The position numbers were made by a program, and so were the translations under genes. The notes under the pieces were generated by a model. It was given only the letters and a program-made list of their open reading frames with translations, had not been told where the DNA came from and ran no database searches. DNA of 64,000 nt from Chelydra serpentina. Its lineage: Eukaryota; Chordata; Testudines; Chelydridae. Shown in pieces: positions 1 to 62,530 of the stretch; positions within the stretch are counted from its first letter, which is position 1, and every line of letters begins with the position of its first letter. Location of the stretch: the NCBI GenBank assembly GCA_037349315.1, contig JBAIAC010000030.1, positions 16,265,501-16,329,500 of the forward strand. The letters are read 5' to 3'.

Positions 1-195
1 GCTCCCAGTCACCCCTGTGCAACTAGTTTCTGCCGCACCATGCATTTGCAAAACTTCCCAAAAGAGAGTGCATTGGATGGTGGCAACTTGCATGCTGGAT
101 ACTTATGCACAGTGCCCTGCGCTGTGCATCAATACAAGCACTCCTGGTGAGTACATGCAGCTCCAAGGCAGAGAGTCAATATGTATGTGTACAAG

Positions 196-858
196 TGTGA
201 CAAATGGGAGGGAAGGTAGCCCCCTTTTATGGACACCCAGCGAGCCAGTTAGCTATAAAATCCTGGGTAGTAGCTGTTCTCTACTTGCTTTACCTGTAAA
301 GGGTTAACATGTCCACAGGTAAAGGGAAGTGAGTGGGCACCTGACCAAAAGAGCCAATGGGAGGGCAGGAACTTTTTAAAAATTGAAAAAAGACTCCCTT
401 TGTGTGTTGTGGTTCTCCGAAGAAGAGGGGAACAGGGCAGCAGTTACGCTGTGAGAAGCTGAAGGCTAGATATGAAAATTATCAGAATCACCTAGAATTG
501 CTTATTTGGAAACCCAGATATGTAAGTAGGTAAAATTGTGTCTTAAGAGGTTTGTGCACGTTTTTAATTAGCTGGTGGCAACAGCTAATTGCTTTGTTTT
601 CCTTTCTTAGCTCTTCCCCGGAGTGGGGGTGAAAGGGCTTGAGGATACCCCACATGAAGAAATTCCCAAGTGCGCCTTCTTGGGTTCCAAAGGGTTTTGC
701 ATTTGGGTGGTGGCAGCATCTACCCATCCAAGGTCAGAGAGAAGCTGTGACCTTGGAAGTTTAATACCAGCCTGAAGTGGCCAGTATTAATTTTTAGAAT
801 CCTTGTGGGCCCCCACGTTCTGCACTCGAAGTGCCAGAGTGGGGAATCAGCCTTGACA
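196..858 (+). mobile_element. Solo LTR with 5-bp target duplication ACAAG
   Basis: The element begins TGTGACAAATGGG and ends CAGCCTTGACA, flanked on both sides by ACAAG (191-195 and 859-863). It carries phrases such as ACCTGTAAAGGGTTAA that recur in the LTR at 11339-11726, so the two look related. No internal coding region is present, so this is a solo LTR. A 5-bp duplication fits Ty3-like or ERV2-like elements; the superfamily is undecided. Confidence 0.8.
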
Positions 859-863
859 ACAAG

Positions 864-1984
864 CAATATAGTAACAGTGGTAGCTTTATGCAACCGTAAC
901 TTGCATTGACCAAAGTTGTAATGTAGATGTGGCCAGAAGTACAAACTGGTTTCAAAAGCTGCCAAACTTTTTAGGAGGAGGGATATAACATTAGTTCTGT
1001 GGTTCGTTAGACTCTTGGTAGGAAAGCCTACTGTGATGAATGGCTATAAAGGGTTAAACCTCCTGCAAAATAAATAGCCCAAAGAAGACATGTAGGGAGA
1101 TGTTTGTGTTTACATATGTATGATTAGGGTGGACAGTGTAATCAACAGTCCCTGTCTATGCTGTATTCTGATACCTTAGTATTCATCTCTCTTTGAAATG
1201 TACTGTGAATGGTGGAGGAACAAGCAAATGGCCGTTTTTTAATTCATATAGCTAGTACTGGTGATGGACTTCCTTCAAAGTCATCCTAATTACCTTTTGT
1301 TCCCCAAGGAAATCCCAACTTGTCATGAAATTTGTATGAAAGATCCTTGGGTCCTGATTCTGTTATCTCAGATCTGCTTAGACTTCATCAGGGGAAGTTT
1401 GAGTCATAAGTCTGAGGTCCCAGTTATGCTGATACGCCCTGAATATGAGATTTGGACATTGGACTATGAACTGAATTATAAAGGAATTCTTTGCAACTAC
1501 AAAGCTCACCATCTCTGCTGTGAATCTGAACCTTAATGGATTGAACTCATGTCTGTATGCATCTTGATCTTTCAACCATACTCTTTTTTGTTTTTTAATA
1601 AATTTTAGGTTCGTTAATAAGAATTGGCTGTAGTGTGTATTTGGGTAAGATCTGAAACATTCGTTAACCTGGGAGGTAATGTGTCCGATCCTTTGGAATT
1701 GGTAGAACCTTTTCTTTTATATGATAAAATAAGATTTATTTTCATCATATTTGATGTGGGTACCTGGATCACTTTAAGGGAACTGTGTTGTTTGGACTTC
1801 CGAGTAACCAGAAAGGTAATAAAGAAGCTGTTTTATGCTATCTTGGCGAATCTTAGTATTGGAATATCCACCAGCTGTTGCAGGTTTGGCTGCCCCATTC
1901 TTTGCAGTTCGCTCTAATTGAGTGACCATGGCTGGCCCCCATTAGGCCCCGGTCACACCTACCCAAGATAACTGTACTTATTTC
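864..1984. other. Upstream flank, nothing recognised
   Basis: AT-rich flank with only short chance frames. The phrase TGATGAATGGCTATAAAGGG near 1036 resembles an LTR start, but no matching end was found. Confidence 0.5.
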
Positions 1985-2430
1985 CTAGCAATCACCAGGG
2001 CAATTATGGAGTGGAGGGGAAACTCCAAACTCACGGGCGGCAGCCGAACCCCTGAGCTCCTGGCAGCCAGAGTGGCAGAGGAACCCCCAAGCTCCCGGCC
2101 ACCGCAGGCCCCCGGAGCTGTAGGTGGAGGGGGTTCCCTACAGCTCCAACCTGACAGAGGAGCCGGGGCACCCCACATCTCCTGGCCCCCACAGGCACCG
2201 GGGGTACCCTGCAGTCCTCAATTGCTGCAAGCAGCTCCTAGCACCTGTGCAGCTGCTTCCCCTTCAGGCAGTGTGGGAATCCACAGATCCCCATTTTTTC
2301 CCAGATATTTTTAGTAAAAGTCATGGACAGGTCAAGGATTCTGTGAATTTTTCTTTTTTGCCCGTGACCTGTCCACTTTTACTAAAAAATATGCGTGACA
2401 AAATCTTAGCCTTAGTGATGGTCCTTAGTT
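1985..2430. repeat. Interspersed repeat with internal hairpin
   Basis: GC-rich sequence followed by a long inverted repeat. The arm at 2305-2334 (AGTAAAAGTCATGGACAGGT) pairs with the arm at 2364-2392 (ACCTGTCCACTTTTACT). This looks like a non-autonomous element common in turtle DNA. The outer limits are approximate. Confidence 0.5.
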
Positions 2431-2684
2431 CCTGTGGGAGCTCATTCCAGCCCCCTTGAAAGCTCTCTTACTGCACATACTAGTTTAACCCTTATGTGGA
2501 ATGTTCCATTATGCCAGAGAGGAGAAATTGTTGACCATGATTTTTATCCTAGAGCTTTAGACGAGCTTTTATACCTCCTACACCTCGGCAATTGAGCCCC
2601 TTGAAGATAAATACCAAAACAATTGAAGATATTCTGTCAATCTATGGGAAGCCAGTATAGAGAATGGAGAACAGGTTTGATATG

Positions 2685-2975
2685 CTCATGGTAGCCCAGT
2701 GCCGAAGCTGAAGCCTGAGCCCCACTGCATGGGGCCGAAGCCGAAGTCTCACTGTCCAGCATCGAAACCCAAGGGCTTCAGCCCTGCACAGTGGGGCTCA
2801 GATTAAGGGCCGCTCCCGCCCAGGACTGAAGCCCAAGGGCTTCAGCTTTGGCCCCCTGCCTGGGGCAGTGGGACTTGGGCGGGCTCAGGCTTTGGTCCCT
2901 CCTCCTGGAGTCGTGTAGTAAATTTTGTTGTCAGAAGGGGGTCATCACGGTGCAATGAAATTTGAGAACCACTGG
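2685..2975. repeat. GC-rich repeat ending TTTGAGAACCACTGGCC
   Basis: Several AAGCCCAAGGGCTTCAGCCC-like words recur in both orientations. The right end TTTGAGAACCACTGGCC resembles hAT-type MITE termini. The left end was not resolved. Confidence 0.45.
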
Positions 2976-3039
2976 CCTAAGTAGTTAGGGCACATTCTAA
3001 GGGACCATTCAAGGTACAGTGGCCCTTTAACACCTCTGC

Positions 3040-3088
3040 AGTTATTGGGGGGTGGGGTGTGTGTGGGGGGGTGTGTGTGTGTGTGTTA
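3040..3088. repeat. GT/G-rich simple repeat
   Basis: A run of GT dinucleotides is mixed with G tracts. A second short GT tract lies at 5158-5178. Confidence 0.8.
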
Positions 3089-3282
3089 CAGATAGTTGTA
3101 ATAAGCCAGAAATCCAGAGTCTTTATTAAAGCCATGATTTTTAGTGTCTAGCAGAGTAATGAATTTAAGCTCCCAGACTCAACTTTTGAAAGTGTTGTGC
3201 AGGTTTCCCTTGAGGATGAGGAGTAATAGGTCAGACAGAGTGATCACCTTGTGGAAAGTGTTTATCCACAGGTGATAGGGTA

Positions 3283-4187
3283 CAGGATCTCCTCACTTAA
3301 TGTTGTAGTTATGTTCCTGAAAAATATGACTTTAAGCGAGACGATGTTAAGTGAATCCAATTTCCCCATAAGAATTAATGTAAATGAGGGGGTTAGGTTC
3401 CGGGGAAAGTGTGTGTGTGTATAATACATAAAACACACACAACGTTTTAAACAAACAAATACTGGTACACAGTGATGATGATTGTGAAGCTTGGTTGAGG
3501 TGGAGGAGTCAGAGGATTGGATATTTCCTAGGGAATGTCTTACTGCTAAATTATGAACTAGCTGAGCCCTCACGGGTTAACTCTCTCACACTACAAGGCA
3601 GCAGGAAAGGAGGGAGGGCAGAGAGAGTGAGTGAGTGTGTGTGTGTCACATTTCTCCTTTAAGCACACTGCCTTGTTAATTAGATCAGCAAGCTGAGCTG
3701 CAGCTGCTGCCAGGGCAAGCTCCCTCCCTCCTGAGCCCTGTCATGTGTCCCTGCTCTATGGAAAATGGAATAAGTGGGGTACAGGAACAGGGGGGCACCC
3801 TGACATTAGCCCCTTCTCTTCCTCGCCCCCCCCCCCCCCATACAGCAAGCAGGAGTCTCGGGGAGCAGCTCCAAGGCAGAGGGTAGGAGCAGCACATGGC
3901 AGTAGGGGGCGGGACAGCTGAACTGCCGGCAATTGATAGCCTGCTGGGCAGCTGCTGCACAGGGAACTTAGGAGAGCGGGGAGCTGATAGGGGGGTTGCT
4001 GGTCCACCCTGGTTCCAACCACCCACCAGCTAGCTGCAACGGGCTGCTCTTCCTGCAAGCAGTGGACAAAGCAGGCGGCTGCCAAATGGCGTTAGAAGGG
4101 AGCATTGCACAACTTTAAACGAGCATGTTCCCTAATTGATCAGCAATGTAACAACGTTAACCGGGACGACTACGTGAGGAGTTCCTG
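3283..4187. mobile_element. TA-flanked Tigger-like non-autonomous DNA transposon
   Basis: The terminal inverted repeats are CAGGATCTCCTCAC on the left and CAGGAACTCCTCAC read from the right, flanked by TA at 3281-3282 and 4188-4189. No transposase frame was seen. The interior holds GT and AC tracts, a C run near 3826-3839 and degenerate frames. The CAG terminus and TA duplication fit the Tc1/mariner (pogo/Tigger) superfamily. Confidence 0.7.
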
Positions 4188-4266
4188 TATTTTTGTCTCT
4201 TATCCTTTTCCTGTGTGAGTTCATTTCAGAGCATAGTGATTGTCTTCATATAGTTGTTGAGGCATT

Positions 4267-4800
4267 TTAGTGCACTGGAGGAGGTACACCACCTGTTAGG
4301 ATAGGAATGTGTAGGATCTTGAAAGATGTGTTGATCGCTGTAGAAGTGAAGATATCTATGTCTGCAGGTTTTGGATCTGTTGTTCTGGGAGGGTCTGATG
4401 CCCTTTTAAGTTGATTTGTGCTGGTCTCTGGAGAGGTTGCTTCTGATGATGATCTTGGAGAGGCTGGGAGTTGTTTAAAGGCCACAAATGGGAGATTAAG
4501 GAAACCCCTCCTTTTTGTCTTATGTCTGCAGAGGTGTTAACAGACCCCTCTGCCTTGAATGGTCCCTTGGAATATGTGTTAACAGCTTACGCTAAACAAT
4601 CTGTTCCACCTTGCTGTAATGGGGCTCCTCCATCTGAGTACCTTTCCCAGAGCTGAAGCAGTGTGTTACTCAAAAACATCTCTCTCTCTCTCTCTCTCTC
4701 TCACCCACACCCCAAGTAAAAAACATTACCTCACCCCCCCCTTGTCTCTCTAATGACCTGGGACTAACATGGCTTCAACTACACTGCATACATCAGATTA
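4267..4800. repeat. Decayed retroelement-type repeat with (TC)n tract
   Basis: Phrases such as TTACCTCACC, CTTGTCTCTCTAATGACCTG and GCTTACGCTAAACAATCTG match an abundant reptile repeat as I recall it. A TC dinucleotide run lies inside at 4679-4702. No intact frame is present and the exact class is uncertain. Confidence 0.45.
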
Positions 4801-5103
4801 CGGGTATTTCTGGTGGTCCAAACCATTTTGTCTTCACCATTTCTATGGAAAAGACAAAAACCAGGGTTCTATTTTCAGATCTAGCCTTTCACTGTGAGCC
4901 AGCAGACACTGAAAGTATGGCAGTGACTGCCTACTTGGGGACAGATCCTGCTACCATTGAAGGAAATGGCAAAGCTTTCGTTCTCTTGAGGGAGGGTCTC
5001 TTTCAAGGACCCTGTGGCATTAGTAGAGAACTAAAAGACCTGTTATATTCAAGTCCCTTTTCCTACACATGCAGGATACAGTCCTCAGTTACCAGATGCA
5101 TCA

Positions 5104-5141
5104 GGTATTTACTATGCTTAATCTTAGCCAAAGGCCGAGTG
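5104..5141 (-). pseudogene. U2 snRNA 5'-end-like fragment
   Basis: Read on the minus strand, CTCGGCC-TTTGGCTAAGAT is the signature 5' end of U2 snRNA with one T missing. The next bases (TAAGCATAGTAAATACCTG) weakly resemble U2 downstream sequence. No full-length U2 follows, so if it is U2-derived it is a truncated pseudogene fragment. Chance similarity over about 24 bases is possible. Confidence 0.45.
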
Positions 5142-5181
5142 TTGAATTTAAAAGGTAGGTGTGTGTGTATGTGTGTGTAAT

Positions 5182-6900
5182 AACAAACGTATTTTAGAGT
5201 ACAGGACAATTCTATTAATGAGATGACCAGAGCTGTCATTTGAACATGAATCCAGAAAAAATAAGATCTGTCAAATATTTTGAAAAGTTGTTTTGTTTCC
5301 TGTTATTCCATGCAGAAACCGTGACTATTTCTAAAAAGCAAACGAAATTCAAGAAAGAAAATAAGATTTTTACACTAACAAATCAGCAAAATATTTTTTG
5401 CAAAATCTTTTCTAGGCAAGGAAAACATTTTATAAAAGAGCAGCTGGAAATCATGATCAGAAATCCGTTATTTGGAAGTGCACTACTAGTTTTTGAATTA
5501 AAATCAGTCTTTGGGATGCATTTAATGCTCGTGGTGCAGTATTTAACACACCCTCAGTACAGAAAGGTGTCTACTTTGAGCTGGCGTATGATTCCCAGCT
5601 TGAGGAGACATACTAACGCTAGCTCTGATTGAGCTAATGTGCAAAACACAGCATATAACCATGGTCAGGGGACAGGCTAGCCACCTCAAGCATGTGCCTA
5701 GTGTCCTGGCTGGGTATGTACTTGGTGTGAGTAGGCCTTGGTGCCACTGCATCTACGCTCTATTTTTAGTGAGCTAGCTTGATAATAGCTAGAGTGGGTA
5801 TGTCTCCTGGAGCTAGGAATTTACACCCTCAGTTCAAAGTGTTGATATACCCTTAGTATACTACTGCTCTCTTGTGTAATTTGATAAATTATAAATAAAC
5901 ACGTTCAATAGGTGCTCTCTCCTCTTTTCACACTATTAATTTAAAAGCAGAATGTTGGCAAGCATTTATATAGGGCTTTTTCCAAACTAGTCTGTAGTAG
6001 TGCTTGAACCTGATGGCTCAGACAAATTGTGAATAAATCTTATTTTGCCGTAGGCAACAGAAAAGATTAATTCATATAACAGCTGTTTCAAAATGTGTAT
6101 GCAAATGTTAAGCATACATTTCTAAACTTTGCTTCAGCAATACATTTTACAAATGCTACAATATTTTATATTGGCATTTGTGAACTTTATTGTTGAGGCA
6201 AACTAATTTGAAATTAGATGAGTAAACACATTGTGCATTCGGATTAGAACATCTGTCATTAACTGAGGTAAGGACACCAATTTTAGTCCTCATGCTAGCA
6301 TATGATTAATTGAATTATAATTGTTCCAGTGGGCTTTGTTAACAGGACTTTGGTCAAACAATTTTGATCACTGTGATTGTATGCCTTCACCACTTAGAAA
6401 AATGACCAGTTGCTTCTCCTTCCAAACAGCTGAGCTTCCAACAGCTTATATGAATCCATATTTCTACAGTTCCCAGCATTCCATGATGATTTGACTTTAT
6501 GCTAAAAGTCTGTACGTGCACCCATGGGGAAGTAGACATCAAAATTAGGCAGTGTAAGTACTGGATAACCATTTAAAACAGATGGCTAAAGCATGCCCCA
6601 TCCCTTTTAAAACATTAACATCTTTAATGCTCAAGTCAAAATGTTAAGATTTATGTGTTTGTTAATTTATATCTTGATAGCAGAATATTCACATGTACTT
6701 AAACTATTTCAAATCCTGAAATCATATTATTTTGGAAACAACAACTTTAAGGGATTTGTTCTTGTTATCCTGGGTTTATATCTGGAACAATGAATTCTAT
6801 GTAGATTTTTGTCTTCCGCTAACCAACCATTTAGTCAGCTGTGGGCCTGATCCAACTCCTGTTTGAAGTTGGATTGAGCTTTTTTAGAGGTTTTAGGTTA
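5182..6900. other. Upstream flank, nothing recognised
   Basis: AT-rich unique-looking sequence with short chance frames only. No promoter, RNA gene or repeat family was identified. Confidence 0.5.
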
Positions 6901-6902
6901 AA

Positions 6903-7254
6903 AACAACGAGGAGTCCGGTGGCACCTTAAAGACTAACATTTATTTGGACATAAACTTTTGTGGATAAAAAAGCCACTTCAGATGCATGGAGTGAAAATG
7001 ACAGACAGGCATAAATATATATTGGCACATGAAGAGAAGGGAGTTACCTTACAAGTGGAGAACCAATGTTGAAGGCCAATTTAATCAGGGTGGATGTTGT
7101 CCACTCCCAATAATTGATGAGGAGGTGTCAATACCAAGAGAGGGAAAATTGCTTTTGTAGTGAGCCAGCCACTCCCCGTCCCTATTCAAGCCCAAATTTG
7201 CAAATTAATTGTAACTCAGCAGTTTTAGGGATTGGAGCAAATGCCTGTATCTGT
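6903..7254 (-). mobile_element. Penelope-like element 3' tail, reverse orientation
   Basis: On the minus strand the sequence ends CCATGCATCTGAAGTGG, then TTAGTCTTTAAGGTGCCACC and GGACTCCTCG. This is the same tail as the Penelope-like copy ending near 22725. The hammerhead-like CTGATGA box is damaged here. It forms the left arm of an inverted pair with 7255-7365. Confidence 0.7.
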
Positions 7255-7365
7255 AATTTTCACTCCATGCATCTGAAGGAGTGGGGTTTTTTTTTTACCC
7301 ACGAAAGCTTATGCCCAAATAAATCTGTTAGTCTTTAAGGTGCCACCAGACTCCTTGTTGTGTTT
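7255..7365 (+). mobile_element. Penelope-like element 3' tail, forward orientation
   Basis: CACTCCATGCATCTGAAGGA, CCCACGAAAGCTTATGCCC and GTCTTTAAGGTGCCACCAGA match the tail at 22615-22715. Together with the reverse copy to its left it makes inverted arms of about 100 bp. Confidence 0.7.
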
Positions 7366-7370
7366 GTGGA

Positions 7371-8029
7371 TATTGACTAACATAGCTGTCCCTCTGATAC
7401 TTGGTCTTAGGTTAAGTCACTAATATTTACACATACTAACCTCAGATTCTGGCAGCCAAAACATCCTTCACCCTTTTCAAACAGGTAAATGGTGTTCAGG
7501 GCACTCTTTTTGATAAGAATGGGGATTTGCCCCAGGTTTCCTTGCTCCAGATTTCCTTTCACTATACCTCTGCATTTCAAATTTGCTGCATATCAGTGAT
7601 GTTTTCTCTCCAATAGTTTGTGCAGTGGTTTGGTATCCTTGGTTGTAATAAGGTGCTAAATAAATGTAAAATTATTAACTACCTTCTCTGCTGTGTATGC
7701 TGGTAATTTCTGTGTAAAAGAGGTACAGAGCTTTACATACCAGCCCAAGGCCTTCGTGTCCTTTGTACAGGCTGCCCTTCCAAGGAGTCCCTGGCTGGTC
7801 GTAGGGCTTTTGAGTAAAAAAAATGTGAGATCATTCTTAGCTAATCTAAATTTTGTTAAGAAATGTGGCTGGCTATTGCTCACCTCCTTCCACCCCACAA
7901 TCTTGCTCTGCAGCCTTATGGCACCCTCTTGGTAACCTTTTGCTAGGGTGGAAATGGATTGACTTCTACTCCTTTTTGTCTCTGACCCTTTCTAAAGCTT
8001 GGCACTATACTGATTTATGTCTGGGTCAT
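7371..8029. other. HTRA1 upstream flank, nothing recognised
   Basis: AT-rich sequence between the Penelope-like tails and the CpG-rich island. No motif could be assigned. Confidence 0.5.
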
Positions 8030-8233
8030 AAATGAACGCGGCCAGGCTCTGCCCGCCACCCTCCTTTTCCCGCCTTGCGATGTGCAAAGTACCTCGCCCC
8101 CTGGTAGTATTGGCCCACCCCTACCTTCTGCCCTGTGTCCCACTCACCTCCACCCAGCCTGCCCCTTTTTCCCCCTACCCTCAGCCTCCGGCTTACGAAA
8201 ACCGCTGTCCTTCCGCACTCCCCATCCGCTCCC

Positions 8234-8242
8234 GGGCGGGGC
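8234..8242 (+). promoter_or_regulatory. GC box (candidate SP1 site)
   Basis: GGGCGGGGC lies about 55 bp upstream of the TATA-like box, a usual place for an SP1-type site. Binding is inferred. Confidence 0.5.
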
Positions 8243-8292
8243 AAACCAGTGGGCCGCTTTCCACGCACGCAGCTGCTTTCCAGCCTAGACTG

Positions 8293-8300
8293 TTTATAAG
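8293..8300 (+). promoter_or_regulatory. HTRA1: TATA-like box of HTRA1
   Basis: TTTATAAG is the only TATA-like motif in the island and lies about 275 bp upstream of the start codon. Transcription would begin near 8325. No transcript data are available here. Confidence 0.5.
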
Positions 8301-8324
8301 GCAGCCCCAGCCGGGCCCCTCCCC

Positions 8325-8569
8325 TCCAGTGACCCTCTCTCGCCGCCCGCCCCAGCCCAGCTCGTGCGCCCGGCCGCTTCCCCAGCCCAGCCGCTAAGTC
8401 CTGCCTTGTGCTTGGTGCAGCGCCGGCTGGGGGGGGTTGAGCTCTGCCCCGGCTTCTCCGTGCAGCGCTCGCCTTTGCACCGCTCCCCGCGGCCCAGCTC
8501 TCCCCGCTGAGCATCTTGGGGGCTGCATCAGCCTCTGCTCCCGGCGGCTCTCGGTGTTCCCCGGCCAGG
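8325..8569 (+). other. HTRA1: Probable HTRA1 5' UTR
   Basis: This is GC-rich sequence between the presumed transcription start and the ATG. It holds no upstream ATG, so the 8570 codon should be the first one scanned. The 5' limit is estimated from the TATA-like box only. Confidence 0.5.
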
Positions 8570-59868
<51,299 letters not shown>

Positions 59869-60355
59869 TCAGAAACATGAGCTGGATTTCATGTTTTCTT
59901 TTAGCAACAGTGGACTGCGTATATTATGTCTGTGCTGGTACAGGAAACATTAGACTTTTGACCAACTTTCTGCTTGTTCAAAAGAATAGTATTGGCCAAC
60001 AACACCAATGTAATGTCACAGATATTCCAGATGATAATTTTTTCCTTCTGTATTTTATGTATGCAATATATTCTTTACTGGCTAACTCAACTGTTGCTGC
60101 TTAAACAGTCAACATTTTTTCTCTGTGTCACTCTTTCAGCTAAGACTTCAACAAAACAAAACTCATGCACACAATGTGTGTTGTGGTATTCAGGTATAAA
60201 TAGAATATCTGTTCCTTTAACTGGAAAATGCCATTGTAATAGAATTGTGGGATAAAAAACACAGTTGGAAAAATGTTGGCTTGTAAACAAAAAAACAAAA
60301 TAACCTTTTCAGAATCCATGCAGAATTTCTACTACTTCAGTCTTTTCCTAGTGTT

Positions 60356-60361
60356 ATTAAA
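60356..60361 (+). terminator. Candidate poly(A) signal ATTAAA (proximal)
   Basis: ATTAAA lies about 490 nt after the stop codon. That distance is close to the length of the human HTRA1 3' UTR as I recall it. Use is unverified. Confidence 0.4.
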
Positions 60362-60695
60362 ATAATTCTACAGTATTTTTTTTCTGGTGTCATTCATTTT
60401 GCCTCATGTTAGTTGTTCGATGTTTTACTTTTGAAATGTACCAAATATCTACCTTAAACTATTTCTCGATGTACTTATTTCCTCTATCATTGAGCCAAAA
60501 CCCTTTTACTTTTCAGTGTATTCTTAGTTTCCTATATACTATCACCGAAGCCTAAGGTAAAACATCTGAAGGAAACAAAGCCTAGCGTTTGCACTCTGGT
60601 TTCTTAGCTTAGTCTTTAGGTATAGTATCTTGGCTATCCTAGGAGTGCAGGCTTCCATGTATAATTATTTGTTTACCACATTTTCTCCTCTTTAA

Positions 60696-60701
60696 ATTAA
60701 A
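60696..60701 (+). terminator. Candidate poly(A) signal ATTAAA (distal)
   Basis: ATTAAA lies about 830 nt after the stop, directly upstream of the gag-like retroelement fragment. Use is unverified. Confidence 0.35.
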
Positions 60702-60727
60702 TTATAATGCAGTGTCTGAAATACTAC

Positions 60728-62530
60728 TTCTTCTTCAAGTGATTGCTCATGTCTATTCCACAGTAGATGTGCGTGCTCGCCACGTGCATCGGTGCCGGAA
60801 GTTTTTCCCTTAGCAGTATCCATAGGGGGGAGCGCCACTGCGACCCCTGGAGTGGCGCCGCTATAGCGCGCTATATAGGGGGCTGCGCGCTCCCCCCACC
60901 CTCAGTTCCTTCTTGCCGCCAGTGTAGGTGTGTCGGAACTTCTGCCCCAGCTTCATTGCTGCAGCCTTTTTCCCTAGAACTCTGTTCGTGTTCATTGTTA
61001 GTGGTATCTTTAGTTAGTTGTAAGTTAGTTTAGAATAGTTAGTGCCCGGGCCGGGGCATGCCCAGGGCCCTGGGCTTCAAATTGTGCGAGTCCTGCAGGC
61101 GTTCTATGCCCAGAAACGACCCACACTCAGATTGTCTCCGCTGCCTGGGTGAGTCCCACGTCAGCGTATGCTGCAAAATCTGCAGGTCCTTTAAGCCAAG
61201 AACTAAAAAGGACAGAGACATTGGACTCCGGGCCGTCCTCATGGAGTCTGCGTTGGCTCCTACCCCGGTGCGCTGAGCGGAATCGGCACCCGGTACCTTG
61301 TCCTCGGTGCGCGGCGATCCTCTGGCGCCTTCGAGTGGCCGGCACCGCTCACCGTCGCGTAAGCAGAGGAAGGCACCGTCTTCGCATCATCGTCGAGACA
61401 AGGATAAGGGAGAGGCTAGACCCACGTCGGGCAGCCCTAATTCTCCCCCGGGCCCTAGCGCTCCGACTCACGCTGAGCGGAGCAGCCCGGTTTCGTCAAC
61501 GCAGGCCTCTCCGGACGCCCGAATGCCGTCAACGCCGGAGGCCTTCCAGACAGCCAAGGACTTGCTGACGCTCCAGGTACTGGCAGTCCCGGCACCAGGA
61601 GTCCGCTCCAAAGGCAAGCTGCCATTGGGCTCCAGGCCATCGACTCCGACCAGGCGCAGATCCCAGTCAAGGGACCGCTCCCTGGGCCGCTCGCCCCTCA
61701 GCGCCCGGTCCGACCATAGCCCACAGTCTCCACCATCGCCACTGGTGAGGCTCTCGGGCAAGGTGCCGTCGGATCAGAGCTCCGGGCACCGCTCCAGACA
61801 GAGCAGGGAGTCGTGACACGGCAGGCACCGGCGCCGTAGACGCTTCCGGTCGAGTCGGAGCTTCCGCAGCCGTTCTCGTCACGGCCGCCGACGCTCCAGC
61901 TCCCGTTCCTCGAGGCACCAGACCCACGACTCCCGTAAGAGGTCGCCGATTCCGCACCGTCGCGGACATAGGTGTCGCAGCGTCTCAAGGAGCAGTAGCT
62001 CAGGACGATAGTGTTCCTCGTCGTCGGAGTCCCGGTCCTGAGGTAGATGTCATCATTGGCGCCGAAGATCTTACCGCTCCCACGGCACCGACCGGACGAC
62101 GTTCACGCCAGCGGTGAGCCACACAAGGGCCCCCGTGTTCCAACCTGACCAGCTGGTGCCGCCAGTGCCGCAGCAAGGTCAATGGCAAGGGGCTCCATGG
62201 CAGGGACAGTGGTGCCAGTGGACCCCTTGGCCCCCGGGACAAGCCTAACCGGATACTCGATCGGTCGAGGGGCATCCGAGGCTCCCTCAGCCACTATATC
62301 CAGGGCTCCAAAAGATCGATCTGCGGACCAAGGGTCCTCGGCACTGCACGCGGACTCCAAGCAAGGCGTCGAACCCGCGGTGCCAGGAGATGCACAAAGC
62401 TCCGTACCAGCGTCCTCTCCCGTACCGGAGGACAAGGTCGCGGCCCCGCCACCCTCCGTACCGCAGGAGGACTTGAGGGCCCACCAGGAGCTATTAAAGC
62501 GAGTCGCCTCAAACCTCCAGCTACATTAGA
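60728..62530 (+). mobile_element. DIRS-like retroelement fragment: 5' region and gag-like ORF
   Basis: It starts near TTCTTCAAGTGATTGCTCATG with a GC-rich leader and a TATATAGGGGGCTGCG box. A first frame (61058-61276) encodes a Cys/His-rich segment with LCESCRRSMPRND and CLRCLGESHVSVCCKIC. Further frames to 62529 are Ser/Arg/Pro-rich and end QEDLRAHQELLKRVASNLQL. This resembles the ORF1 of turtle DIRS-type elements as I know them. Stops and frame changes (near 61276 and 61816) show it is dead. No RT or recombinase follows. Confidence 0.6.
61058..61276 (+). pseudogene. Gag-like zinc-knuckle-type fragment
   Basis: This 72-residue frame has a Cys/His spacing (C-x2-C, D-x-H-x3-C-x2-CLG-x2-H, C-x2-C) typical of ORF1 in DIRS-like elements. 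It ends in TGA. The coding sense continues in other frames downstream, indicating decay. Confidence 0.55.

Larger units (their letters stand above)
59869..60720 (+). other. HTRA1: HTRA1 3' UTR
   Basis: AT-rich single-copy-looking sequence follows the stop codon. Two ATTAAA hexamers, at 60356-60361 and 60696-60701, are candidate poly(A) signals, giving a 3' UTR of roughly 0.5 or 0.85 kb. A retroelement fragment begins within a few bases of the second. No AATAAA is seen in this stretch. Confidence 0.65.

Noticed and set aside
4845..5180. Plus-strand frame of 111 codons
   Set aside because: No recognisable domain, no splice or promoter context, and it overlaps the U2-like fragment and a GT tract.
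8516..8569. Upstream in-frame extension of HTRA1 exon 1 from a TTG
   Set aside because: The extension does not look like a signal peptide, and the ATG at 8570 starts one. A TTG start is not expected in a vertebrate gene.
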